38,157 bases of DNA, from positions 1 through 38,157 of the forward strand of contig CAIFEB010000020.1 of the NCBI GenBank assembly GCA_903789375.1. Direction: 5' to 3'. Positions 15,259 to 24,037 of this stretch are shown here, piece by piece. Source of the DNA: an uncultured Eggerthellaceae bacterium. GTDB lineage: Bacteria; Actinomycetota; Coriobacteriia; Coriobacteriales; Eggerthellaceae. The position numbers and the translations under genes were made by a program. How positions within the stretch are numbered: the stretch's first letter is position 1; each line of letters starts with the position of its first letter. A model generated the notes under the pieces. That model made no database searches. It saw nothing but the letters and a program-made list of their open reading frames with translations, and had not been told where the DNA came from.

Positions 15259-16659
15259 TCAACAGGTTTTGGCGGAGTCGATGCGCCTGTTCTCTGGGTT
15301 GCCGGAGGCGCCGGTGGCCCCGTTGTCGGCGGGCGTTTGCTCTTCCGGCAGTTTCTCCTGGCCGGCGGCCTTGTTCGCGGCGCGCTTTTCGCGCTGCTCG
15401 CGGGCGGCTTCGGCGCGCGCCTGCTGCTGCGCGCGGAAGTCCTCGAGCATCTTCGTGGCGTTCGCGCGCGCCTCGGTGGCGGCCTCGCCCAGCGTCTGGC
15501 CGATGCTTCGGGCCACGGGTGTCACGGTGTCGATGACGGCGCCCGAGACCGTCCCGCGCACGATGCCCGCCAGAAAGTCGTTCATGGCCGTGCGGTCGTC
15601 GTCATCGAGCGTGTTGATGGATCCGAGCATGCGCCGGATGCCCTGCGGCCCGGCGGCGAACAGGTCGGCGATGGTTTCCACACCCTCGCCGCGCAGGCCG
15701 TCGTAGAGGTTGTCGAGCAGCTTCTTGCGCTCGGGCAGGTCGTGCGAGTCGATGAGGCGCTCGAACGCCTGGTTCACGTGTTTGCTGCCCACGGGCAGCT
15801 CGCAGCCGCGCACGAACGAGCCGCGCATGACCTGCCAGTCCAGCGCGGAGTGCTCCATGACGCCGGCGCCCGCCGACTTGATGACCACGGCGGGAACCAC
15901 ATGGTCGAACAGCGCTCCCACCACGCTGTACTCGGGCGTGTACAGGTGGATGCGGCTGGCCAGCGGGCGGAACAGATCGAGCGGCACGACGCGGTCCTCG
16001 AAGCCCGGCGAATCGTTGCACCAGATGTCGCAGATGCGCCCACGTACGGCATCGTCGCAGGTCGCAGCAGCGAATGCGGCAAGGTTGCCGCCTTTGGAGT
16101 GCCCGCCGACGCGCAGCGGCCCCCGCGTCAGCGCCGCAGCGAGCTCCAGGAACGCGAGCGCATCGGCCTGCGACGGCACCACGCGGTAGCTGATCTCGCA
16201 GTCCTCCAGCCATCCGACGAGCGACGCGTCGGTGCCCTCGTAAGCCACGTACGACGAACCGTCGGGAAGCTCGGCTAGAAACGCCGCGAACTGCTCGTGG
16301 CGGTCGGGGTCGAAATGGCGCTCGTAGCACGACAGGCGCACGTTTGCGAAGCGTCGTCCGGACTCGGCGGCGCGTTTGAGCAGGTCGACCGTCAGAGGCG
16401 AGATGAGCGGCCCCAGGTCCTCGGGGCGGTCGGCGGGATGCAGCGCGAAGAACGACCGCGCGGCCGCCTGCAGCGTGACGGAAGGGTGGGGATCGAGCGA
16501 CATGTCGCAGACGTCGTCCCACGTCGGCGGCGCCGGCACCGCGCCCGTCAGGTCAAGGTAGGCGAGCTGCGACAGAATCAGGTTGTCCACCTCGTTGAAG
16601 GGGATGACGTTAAAATCCAGGTCGCCGTACCAATCGAGATAATCGAGCATCGTCGCCAT
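15259..16659 (-). CDS. DUF2974 (Mbeg1-like) alpha/beta hydrolase
   Basis: A 466-aa protein. The nucleophile elbow GGHSKGGNLA places Ser188 at the expected position of a lipase-like fold. SYVAYEGTDASLVGWLEDC matches the strand and oxyanion region of the DUF2974 family. The C-terminal 120 residues are a charged, alanine- and glutamate-rich tail (EARANATKMLEDFRAQQQAR) that is probably coiled-coil then disordered. No signal peptide. The ATG at 16659 follows GAGAGGAG. The substrate is unknown; an intracellular lipid or ester is plausible. It lies upstream of bsh on the same strand, but the 174-nt gap makes a shared transcript uncertain. Confidence 0.8.
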   Translation of the reverse strand: MATMLDYLDWYGDLDFNVIPFNEVDNLILSQLAYLDLTGAVPAPPTWDDVCDMSLDPHPSVTLQAAARSFFALHPADRPEDLGPLISPLTVDLLKRAAESGRRFANVRLSCYERHFDPDRHEQFAAFLAELPDGSSYVAYEGTDASLVGWLEDCEISYRVVPSQADALAFLELAAALTRGPLRVGGHSKGGNLAAFAAATCDDAVRGRICDIWCNDSPGFEDRVVPLDLFRPLASRIHLYTPEYSVVGALFDHVVPAVVIKSAGAGVMEHSALDWQVMRGSFVRGCELPVGSKHVNQAFERLIDSHDLPERKKLLDNLYDGLRGEGVETIADLFAAGPQGIRRMLGSINTLDDDDRTAMNDFLAGIVRGTVSGAVIDTVTPVARSIGQTLGEAATEARANATKMLEDFRAQQQARAEAAREQREKRAANKAAGQEKLPEEQTPADNGATGASGNPENRRIDSAKTC

Positions 16660-17099
16660 AGCTCAAGGCTCCTCTCTTTCGCTTGTCCCCATTGTACGCG
16701 TTCGCCGGGGCGCGGCGGGGTCCCAGGGTGTGCGCGGTGGTGCTGCAAGCGCAATTATCCCCAGGTCACACGCGTGTGGGGAATACCAGCGTCCCCTGGC
16801 TGCCCCGCGGGCTCGTCGCGCGCACGCGCGCTGCTTGCGCCCGCGCCTGCATGGTTCGGTGCGCGTTTCCCTTATCGCTTCGCCTGCGGAACGCGCCCGC
16901 GCTCTACGACGCCCGTTTCCAAATCGCTCCGCTTGCGGGTAATCCGTTCGCGTTTGTGGATTCTTGAAGATGTGCCGGCTCTGAAGATTCGGTACCACCG
17001 CCCGTTCACATTCGTCGGATACCATTATTTGACAAATTGTTGACGCCGCGGTCGTATAGGCGTCGCTTCGGGTTCATGCGTGGCCATTTGGGAGGCCCT
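16660..17099. other. 440-nt divergent intergenic region
   Basis: Separates the minus-strand hydrolase from the plus-strand glycosyltransferase; no gene is supported. It holds a perfect palindrome CACACGCGTGTG (16767-16778) flanked by CCCC and GGGG runs. TTGACA (17029-17034) is followed 20 nt later by TATAGG (17055-17060), a possible but poorly spaced promoter for the glycosyltransferase. Confidence 0.4.
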
Positions 17100-18122
17100 A
17101 TGGTTGTGGAAGTCAACGAGAGCGAGAACGCGCAGGCGCAGCAGCGCCGGGCGGCCGAACCGCTCGTTTCGGTTATCGTGCCCGTGTACAAGGTTGAGAA
17201 AAGCCTGAACCGCTGCGTTGAGTCCATCGTGGGGCAGACCTATTTCAACATGGAGGTCATCCTCGTCGACGACGGCTCGCCCGACAACTCCGGCGAGCTG
17301 TGCGACGAATGGGCGTCGCGCGATTCGCGCATCCGCGTCATCCACAAGGCCAACGGCGGCCTGTCCGATGCCCGCAACGTGGGCGCCGCCGCGGCCAAGG
17401 GCGTGTACGTGTGCTTCGTCGATTCCGACGACTACGTGGCGCGCGATTTCTGCGAGGCGCTCGTGCGGCTCATGCGCGAAAACGACGCCGAGCTCGCTAT
17501 CTGCGGTGTCGCCGACGTCTACGCCGACCACACCGACGTGCCGTCCGAGCAGGACGTACGCGTGCTCACCCCCGAGGAAACGCTGTCGGACATCTTCCTG
17601 AACAAGACGCTCATGGTGGGCGTTCCGCCGCGCATGTATCCCGCGTGGCTGGCCAAGGAAGTGCAGGAGCCGGTGGGGAAGACCCACGAGGACTCGTTCG
17701 TCGTCGTCGACTTCATCTCGCGCGTGAACAAGGTGGTCGTGGACACCAAGCCGCGCTACTACTACTGCCACAACGAGGGCACCATCACCTCCACGCCCAA
17801 GACGCGCGCCCGCCTGGACCTCATCGAGGCGTGGGAGCGCAACCGCCAGCTCGTGGAGGAGAAGTATCCGGCCATCCTTCCCGACGTCATGTTCCGCTGC
17901 TACTGGGCGCATTTCGACGTGCTCGACGGCATCATGCTCAGCGGCATCGACGACCCGGCGAAGGACGACATCGTCGCGTACCTGCGCGAACACCGCGACG
18001 ACATCCTGGCGCATCCGGCTGTCAGCTGGCGGCGCAAGTTCGGACTGCGCCTGCTTCTGGCCAACGAGGGCATGTACCGCGCGCTCGTGCGGGCGCAGAA
18101 CCGCCACATCCACTACAACTAG
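17100..18122 (+). CDS. Family 2 glycosyltransferase
   Basis: A 340-aa inverting glycosyltransferase with the GT-A fold. The nucleotide-sugar domain opens with VSVIVPVYKVEKSLNRCVES. It continues with VILVDDGSPDNSGELCDEW and NGGLSDARNVG, and the metal-binding acidic motif is VDSDDYV. The ATG at 17100 (MVVEVNES) is chosen because GGGAGG lies 4 nt upstream; an in-frame start at 17037 lacks a site. No clear transmembrane segment is seen. It probably adds a sugar to a cell-surface glycan together with the GT4 gene that follows 176 nt later. Donor and acceptor are not predictable. Confidence 0.9.
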   Translation: MVVEVNESENAQAQQRRAAEPLVSVIVPVYKVEKSLNRCVESIVGQTYFNMEVILVDDGSPDNSGELCDEWASRDSRIRVIHKANGGLSDARNVGAAAAKGVYVCFVDSDDYVARDFCEALVRLMRENDAELAICGVADVYADHTDVPSEQDVRVLTPEETLSDIFLNKTLMVGVPPRMYPAWLAKEVQEPVGKTHEDSFVVVDFISRVNKVVVDTKPRYYYCHNEGTITSTPKTRARLDLIEAWERNRQLVEEKYPAILPDVMFRCYWAHFDVLDGIMLSGIDDPAKDDIVAYLREHRDDILAHPAVSWRRKFGLRLLLANEGMYRALVRAQNRHIHYN

Positions 18123-18298
18123 CGCAGACGGCGCCGCGCGGGCTGTGCCGCGGTGCTGCGGCGGTTGCGCCATGACGGCGGGCGGAAACGGAAGCGCCAA
18201 GGACGCGGAAACGGAACGCGAGTCGCATTGATGTCGCACGCGTCGACGGAAGCCTGCGACGCAGGCGGCGAAACAGTTTGGGAAAGCCGAGGTCGAAC

Positions 18299-19417
18299 AT
18301 GGATTCAGTCGATAAGCGCACGCGCGTGGGCATCCTGCTCTCATCGCTTGCCGACATGGGAGGCGCCGTGCGCGTGGCCGTGTCCATCGCCAACCGCATG
18401 CAGCGCGACTACGCGGTGACAATCTTCGAGGTGACCGACCACGACCGTCTGGCGTTTCCGCTCGAGCGCGCCGTGCAGGTGGTGCCGCTTCGGGTGCAGG
18501 CCGAGCGCATCCGCGGCCGCCTCGGCGAGATGAACAAGGCGCTGTTCTCCGCTTTGCAGGCGCATCCTACAGACGTGATGCTGGGCATCGGCTGCGACGA
18601 CACGTTCGTCGCGCTGCGCCCGTGCCGCCGCGCCCATGTGCCGGTGATCTTCTGCGATCACGGTGCGCTCGTGAACCAGCTCGACGACCGCACGACGACA
18701 TTCGCCCGCCGCGCCTGTGCTCGCTTCAGCGCGAAGACGGTGGCGCTCACGCACCAGACGGCCGACGACTACCAGCGCATCTTCCACACGCCCGCAGCCA
18801 AGGTGTGCTGCATTCCCAACTGGGTGCCCGACGAGCTGATGAAACGGCCGCATACGTACGACACCGCGTCGCGCAAGATCCTGTGGGCGGGCCGGCTCGA
18901 CCGCGAGAAGGGCGTCGACCACCTGGTGGACATCGCAGCGCGCGTGCTGCCGAACCATCCCGCGTGGACCTGGGACGTCTATGGCGAGGCGGTGCTCAAG
19001 ACGAACGACTTCGATGTTGATCAGGCGATTCACGAGCGCGGGCTGGAGGGACGCCTTGTCCTGCGCGGGCGCGTCGACGACATGTACGACCGTTACGACG
19101 GCTACGCCATCGGCACGCTCACGAGCTACCGCGAGGGCCTGCCGCTGTTCTTGCTGGAAGGCAAGGCGTGCGGGCTGCCGCTCGTGTCGTTTGATGTGGA
19201 CACCGGCCCGCGCGACATCATCGAAGACGGCAAGGATGGGTTCCTCATCAAGCCGTACGACTGCGCGGCGTTCGCTGCGGCGCTCGAGAAGCTCATGGAC
19301 GACGACGCTCTGCGCGCGAACATGGCCGCCCATGCGCGCGCGACGGCAGACGCGTTCTCCGAAGACGAGGTCTACGCGTCGTGGTGCGCCCTCATCGCCG
19401 AGGTTCTGAAGCGTTAG
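18299..19417 (+). CDS. Family 4 glycosyltransferase
   Basis: A 372-aa retaining glycosyltransferase with the GT-B fold. The N-terminal acceptor domain has LLSSLADMGGAVRVAVSIAN. The C-terminal domain carries ILWAGRLDREKGVDHLVDIA and the late motif YREGLPLFLLEGKACGLPLV, where the E-x7-E pattern binds the donor nucleotide. The ATG at 18299 (MDSVDKRTR) follows GAGG at a 6-nt spacing; the upstream in-frame TTG is less likely. The stop codon overlaps that of the convergent gene at 19414. It probably works in surface glycan synthesis with the GT2 gene upstream. Confidence 0.9.
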   Translation: MDSVDKRTRVGILLSSLADMGGAVRVAVSIANRMQRDYAVTIFEVTDHDRLAFPLERAVQVVPLRVQAERIRGRLGEMNKALFSALQAHPTDVMLGIGCDDTFVALRPCRRAHVPVIFCDHGALVNQLDDRTTTFARRACARFSAKTVALTHQTADDYQRIFHTPAAKVCCIPNWVPDELMKRPHTYDTASRKILWAGRLDREKGVDHLVDIAARVLPNHPAWTWDVYGEAVLKTNDFDVDQAIHERGLEGRLVLRGRVDDMYDRYDGYAIGTLTSYREGLPLFLLEGKACGLPLVSFDVDTGPRDIIEDGKDGFLIKPYDCAAFAAALEKLMDDDALRANMAAHARATADAFSEDEVYASWCALIAEVLKR

Positions 19418-20130
19418 CGCTCCGAAGCACGAGCGGCCGAGCTGCTCGCGGAGTCTGCCTGTGCGGCTGACGCATCGGCGCCGGAAGCTCCCGATGCCGC
19501 GGCCTCCGCGTTCGCGGAAGAAGCCGTGGATGCGACGTTCGCGGAGAAAGCCGCGCTTGAAGACGCCGCATTCGGAGCGGTGCCCGCCGCTTCCGTGCCG
19601 GTCGCCGCCGTGCGGGAGACGCCTTCCGCGTTGCTTGCGACGTTCGCGCTCGTCTCTGCAGCGCGGTCGATCAGAAATCCCACGTGTGTCTCACCGCGGC
19701 CGACGTAGGCGGTCTGCACGTTGGTCGCCGCGTCGGCGAGCCCTTCGGGGTCCACGACCGCAATCGTGTAGGGGCCGTGCCAGCTGCCTTCGATGCGCGT
19801 CTCCGCGTCCGGTTGCACAAGCAGTGCGGCCTGCGCTTGGGGCGCGTTCTCCGTGGAAAGCGCGCTGAGCGCATCGGTCTGATCGCCCTGGTAGACGCAC
19901 ACGAGCACGGGGTCGGTCGACTGCCCGTCGGCCACCGCCACCTTGACGAACAGCTTTCCCGTGATGAACGCCTGGTACGCGATGACGGTGGAGGCGACGA
20001 CCAGCACGAGCACGACGATCACGGCGGCGAACGGGTGCTTCATCTCGGCTTCGGCTACTTGGTTCTCCTGCGCCTGCTTTGCCGGCGTTCGCTTCGATTT
20101 GCCGGTGGCGTTCTTTCGAGGTCGGGCCAT
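19414..20130 (-). CDS. Single-pass membrane protein with Ala/Ser-rich tail
   Basis: A 238-aa protein. A basic N-terminus (MARPRKNATGKSKRTPAK) is followed by one hydrophobic helix (about residues 34-55, AAVIVVLVLVVASTVIAYQAF), so the bulk should lie outside. A compact domain of about 110 residues (KLFVKVAVADGQSTDP to THVGFLI) looks like a folded beta-rich module. The last 80 residues are almost only Ala, Ser, Glu and Asn, typical of an extended wall-spanning or glycosylated segment. AAAGGAG precedes the ATG at 20130. No family was recognised. It overlaps the GT4 stop codon tail to tail. Confidence 0.7.
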   Translation of the reverse strand: MARPRKNATGKSKRTPAKQAQENQVAEAEMKHPFAAVIVVLVLVVASTVIAYQAFITGKLFVKVAVADGQSTDPVLVCVYQGDQTDALSALSTENAPQAQAALLVQPDAETRIEGSWHGPYTIAVVDPEGLADAATNVQTAYVGRGETHVGFLIDRAAETSANVASNAEGVSRTAATGTEAAGTAPNAASSSAAFSANVASTASSANAEAAASGASGADASAAQADSASSSAARASER

Positions 20131-20862
20131 AGATTGTTCGCTCCTTTGCGGTGGTGCGGGGTGGCGCTCGGCTGTGCCCTGCTGCACGGCAGAGCTTGAG
20201 CGCGCGTGCCGCTGCAACGTTGCGCGGTTGCGCCGCGCTGTTGTCGGCGCACGTCCCACGCTGCCGCGCGCGCTGTTGCCGGCGCACGTTCCACGCAGTT
20301 GCGCGGTTCGCTGCCGTGCCCTGCTGTGCGGCGCAGCCGTCCGTGTTCGTGCACCACGTGGCGTCCCGCGACCGCGGCGCTCAGCTGTGTCCTCCTGCAC
20401 GCCACGGCGCCCTGCGCTTGCCCCGTCCGCGGTTTTTCATGGGCACTCACTATAGCCTCGAACGCGCGCCGGCTCAACGCGAATTTGAGAAAGATGAGCG
20501 AAGCCGTTGCCCTCTGCCGCGCTGCGTGCCCCCGCCGTTCGCCGATTCACGTGCCGCCTCTCGTCGGAATCCCGGAGGGGCTCCGGCGTAGAGTTAGCAC
20601 CGACGAACAATTCATGAAAAGGTACCTCAAAACACCCGAAAACGCTTCCATTTATAACGAAACCCCTGGTGAACTTCTCGAAATGTCACACGAACGTATC
20701 ACGCCATTTTTACCCGGTTACATGCGTTTGAGCGGTCATGATGTGTCACATGCGTATTACGTCGAATGTGGACGAAATTCATAAAGCAGCGCCTTATCTA
20801 AATAAAAGAATAGAAATGACCAGGGAAAATAGCCAAATTTACGAAACGGTGGCAAATTTTCG
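20131..20862. other. Long non-coding region upstream of the FHL operon
   Basis: The first 300 nt are GC-rich and repetitive, with the 35-nt-period repeat listed separately. From about 20600 the sequence becomes AT-richer and leads into the FHL promoter. A perfect palindrome ATGTGTCACAT occurs at 20741-20751, and ACGAAA motifs occur at 20657, 20772 and 20841. No gene is supported. Confidence 0.5.
20234..20296. repeat. 28-nt direct repeat, two copies, 35-nt period
   Basis: The 28-nt unit starting CGCGCTGTTG and ending CCACGC occurs at 20234-20261 and 20269-20296. Only two positions differ, both pyrimidine transitions. Looser copies of GTTGCGCGGTT flank the pair. It lies upstream of the single-pass membrane protein gene. 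Confidence 0.7.
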
Positions 20863-20891
20863 TTGACGTATCTTCACAAAATCCGTATCAT
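20863..20891 (+). promoter_or_regulatory. Sigma-70-type promoter of the FHL operon
   Basis: TTGACG (20863-20868), a 17-nt spacer, then TATCAT (20886-20891): good hexamers at optimal spacing. Transcription would start near 20898, about 120 nt before the HydN-like gene. ACGAAA lies upstream of the -35 at 20841-20846, TTTCGT overlaps it (20858-20863), and another ACGAAA sits at the predicted start site (20897-20902), suggesting a regulator site. Confidence 0.7.
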
Positions 20892-21018
20892 TTCTGACGA
20901 AAACCACGAAGCGTGACCCTACCTCATCTTTTCACACTGCATGCAATGGGCGGTGAAGTGCGCCCTGAGCAGGATAGATACGAAAACCTATCGATTGGAA
21001 GAAAGGAAGGATGCTGGT

Positions 21019-21543
21019 ATGGGAAGCAAGTTCGTGATCGCCGATCCACGGCTATGCGTGGGCTGCCATTCGTGCATGGCCGCCTGCCTGGTGAAGCATT
21101 TCGTGCCCGGCGACGTGCCCATGGCGCGGCTCAACGTCGTGTCCATCGGCAACGGCATGACCACGCCGATCGTGTGCCATCACTGCGAAGACGCGCCCTG
21201 CGCGGCCGCGTGCCCGACGACGGCGCTCTACCACGACGGCGACCGCGTGGCGGTCGACATCAGCCGTTGCATCGGCTGCCGCAGCTGCGTCATCGCGTGC
21301 CCGTTCGGGGCTGTGGAAATCGTCTCGCGGCAGAGCACGGCGCGCCTGCGCGACGTCAAGCTCAATCCCGTCGAAGAATCCTACGTCATCAAATGCGACC
21401 GCTGCGTCGACCGCGAGAACGGCCCGGCGTGCATCGAGGCGTGCACGTCCCATGCGCTGCGGCTGGTTTCCGACGCGGACTTCCGGCAGACCGTCGCCGC
21501 CAAGCACGCCAAGACGGTGGAATCGCCGCAGTCGGTGCTGTGA
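21019..21543 (+). CDS. hydN: HydN-like four-cluster [4Fe-4S] protein
   Basis: A 174-aa polyferredoxin, the length of E. coli HydN (175). Four cysteine groups are complete: CVGCHSCMAAC, CHHCEDAPCAAACP, CIGCRSCVIACP and CDRC with CIEACT, enough for four [4Fe-4S] clusters. It is soluble. It is the first gene of the operon and lies before fdhF, so it probably carries electrons from the formate dehydrogenase towards the hydrogenase module or assists its maturation. The ATG at 21019 follows AAGGAAGG at 8 nt. The name rests on length and context; HycB/HyfA-type function cannot be separated by sequence alone. Confidence 0.88.
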   Translation: MGSKFVIADPRLCVGCHSCMAACLVKHFVPGDVPMARLNVVSIGNGMTTPIVCHHCEDAPCAAACPTTALYHDGDRVAVDISRCIGCRSCVIACPFGAVEIVSRQSTARLRDVKLNPVEESYVIKCDRCVDRENGPACIEACTSHALRLVSDADFRQTVAAKHAKTVESPQSVL

Positions 21544-21772
21544 GGTGAGCCCCGGCGCTGGGAACGCCGGCGGCAGTCATTCGCTTCGCGCAGGCGCCGC
21601 AGGTGCAGCGCGGATGCGAAGAGGCGGGAGCGCAGGCGCTTCCGCGGGCGCGCGAAGGGACGCGCGCATTGCGAGCCTCGGCTCGCAGGGGATTGCGTTA
21701 TTGCGACCGCGGGGGATGCGGTCGACGTGATAACGGAAAGCATCAGGGGAACGAGTGGTTAAGGAGGGAAAC
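21544..21772 (+). promoter_or_regulatory. Structured leader between HydN-like gene and fdhF
   Basis: This 229-nt gap is long for an operon and full of stems. TGCGAGC (21670-21676) pairs with GCTCGCA (21681-21687) across a 4-nt loop. CGACCGC (21704-21710) pairs with GCGGTCG (21718-21724). CCGGCG and CGCCGG pair near 21550-21568. The last stem ends 36 nt before the fdhF ribosome site. Attenuation or RNA stabilisation is possible. Confidence 0.4.
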
Positions 21773-24013
21773 ATGGAGAAGCACATGGTGGTGTGCCCCT
21801 ACTGCGGGTCCGGCTGCAAGTTCAACCTTCTGGTTGAGAACGGCCTCGTCGTGGGGTCTGAGCCACTGAACGGCTTGACGAACCAGGGCGAGCTGTGCCT
21901 GAAGGGCTACAGCGGTTACGACTTCATCAACGACACGAAGATCTTGACGCCTCGTCTGTACCATCCGATGATGCGCACTTCGCGGGAAAAGCCGCTGAAA
22001 CGCGTTTCATGGGATACAGCGCTCGACTTCGTCGCCGAAAAGCTGCTGGCGATCAAAGAGAAGTACGGACCGGATTCCATCTACTGCACCGGTTCGTCGC
22101 GCGGCACCGGCAACGAGTCGAACCTCGTCATGCAGCGCTTCGCCCGTGCGTGCATCGGCACGAACAACGTCGACAACTGCGCACGCACTTGACACGGACC
22201 TACTGTCGTCGGTCTGATTGACACCATCGGAGCAGGTTCTATGAGTTGCGGCGTTCCTGGTATGGAGGATGCCGGTTGTCTATTCCTGTTCGGCTACAAT
22301 CCGAACACCTCGCACCCCATCGTGGCACGCCGCGTCGTGCGCGCCAAGGAGAAGGGTGCCAAGATCATCGTCGCCGATCCGCGCTTCATCGAAACCGCGC
22401 GCATCGCCGACATCTACATGCCCTTGAAGAACGGCAGCAACGTCGCGTTCCTCAACTCGTTCGCGTACTCGATCATCGACCAGGGCCTGGTGGATGAGGA
22501 GTTCGTGCGCGACCACACGACGGGCTACGAGGACTTCGTCAAGGTCGTCGAGCGCTATGCGCCCGAGCGCACCAAAGACATCACGGGCATCGACCCGGCC
22601 ATGATGAACGAGGCCGCGCGGATGTATGCCACCGCCGAGCCGTCGTCGATCATCTGCTGGGGCATGGGCGTCTGCCAGCAGGTGCAGAACGTCGAAGCGG
22701 TGCACACCTGCGCCGCCATCGCGTGCATCACGCACCAGATCGGCAAGCCGAACTCCGGCGTCGCCCCGGTCCGTGGCCAGAACAACGTGCAGGGCGCCTG
22801 CGACATGGGCGCGCTGCCGAACTTCTTCCCGGGCTATCAGAGCGTCACCAATCCCGAGGTCCGCGAGAAATTCGCCAAGGCCTGGAACATCCCGGTCGAC
22901 AAGCTGTCCGACCACGTGGGCTACAAGGTGTCCGACATCGGCCATCTGGTGGAGGACGGCAAGGTCCACGCGTTCGTGAACATGGGCGAAGACCCCCTGC
23001 AGACCGAGCCCGACGCCGCCAACCTCAAGCGGCAGCTCGAAGGCTTGGACCTGTTCGTCTGCCTGGACATTTTCATGACGCAGACGTGCGCCGAAGCCGA
23101 CGTCATCCTGCCCGCCACCTCGTGGGGCGAGCACGAGGGCGTGTTCACGGCATGCGACCGCACGTTCCAGTACTTCAGCGCGGCGGTTCCGCCCAAGGGC
23201 GAGTGCCGTCACGACTGGCAGATCATCTCCGACCTGTCCACGCGCATGGGCTACCCCATGCACTACGAGAACACCAAGGAGATCTGGGACAAGGAATGCC
23301 GCGAGCTGTGGCCCGGGGCCTACGGCGCCACGTACGAGAAGATGGCGGGTCTGGGACATGCGCAGTGGCCCATCCCGACGCTCGACCATCCGGGCTCGCC
23401 CGACCTGTTCCTGGGCGGCAAGTTCTCCACGCCGGACCGCCGTGCGCGCCTCATCGCCCACGACTTCGTGTATCCCACCGAGATGCCCGACGAGAAGTAC
23501 CCGCTCGTGCTGTGCTCGGTCCGCGAGGTCGGCCACTATTCGTGCCGTTCGATGACGGGCAACTGCGAGCAGCTGACCGACTTGGCTGACGAGCCGGGCT
23601 ACGCGCACATCGCCCCTGCGGACGCCAAGGCGCGCGGCATCGAGCACGACGACCTCATCTGGGTCTACTCGCGCCGCGGCAAGATCATCACCCGTGCGTT
23701 CGTGGACGACCGCATCAATGAGGGCGCCATCTACATGACGTACCAGTGGTGGATCGGCAAGACGAACGATTTGATGCTGCACCACGTCGATTCCCGTTCG
23801 CATACGCCCGAGGACAAGTACTGCGCCTGCCAGGTGGAGCGCATCGACGACCAGATGTGGGCCGAAGAGCACTGCCAGGAGCTGTACATGGCGCTGAAGG
23901 AACGCCTGTTCAAGAAGGCGGACCGCCAGTACGTCGATTCCGACGAGCTGGGGGTGCCCACCGAGCTGGACGAGGCGGACGTCACGCCCGACCCGCAGCC
24001 GGCAACGGCGTAA
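21773..24013 (+). CDS. fdhF: Formate dehydrogenase H, selenocysteine-containing
   Basis: Oxidises formate to CO2 as the entry point of formate hydrogenlyase. The reading frame is interrupted by UGA at 22190-22192, exactly codon 140, the selenocysteine position of E. coli FdhF. The context NNVDNCART-U-HGP matches that enzyme, and His141 follows. The frame continues unchanged to 24013, giving 746 residues with Sec. The [4Fe-4S] ligands are C8, C11, C15 and C42, with Lys44 after the last, as in E. coli. The bis-MGD domains follow (APVRGQNNVQGACDMG, and a C-terminal beta domain). AAGGAGG (21761-21767) fixes the ATG at 21773. It is cytosolic, with no Tat signal. Automated calling would split it into two genes. 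Confidence 0.96.
22204..22223 (+). promoter_or_regulatory. Bacterial SECIS element in fdhF
   Basis: A hairpin starting 11 nt after the UGA, as in E. coli fdhF. UGUC (22204-22207) pairs with GACA (22220-22223), a U bulges at 22219, an upper G-U, U-A, C-G stem follows, and the loop is GGUCU (22211-22215). The E. coli SECIS loop is AGGUCU with a bulged U in the stem, so the SelB-recognised features are present. Confidence 0.85.
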
Positions 24014-24037
24014 GGGGCGCGAACACGAATCGGAGAA

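Noticed and set aside
16755-16785. Possible CRISPR repeat: C- and G-runs around CACACGCGTGTG
   Set aside because: Only one such unit is seen, with no regular spacers and no cas genes nearby; it is a lone palindrome.
20850-20866. Sigma-54 -24/-12 promoter upstream of the FHL operon (TGGCAAATTTTCGTTG)
   Set aside because: The -12 TTG block is two bases too far from TGGCA and lacks the GC; a well-formed sigma-70 promoter overlaps it.
21755-22192. fdhF read as two separate or frameshifted genes
   Set aside because: The break is a TGA in an unbroken frame at codon 140, with Sec context and SECIS hairpin; it is selenocysteine, not damage.
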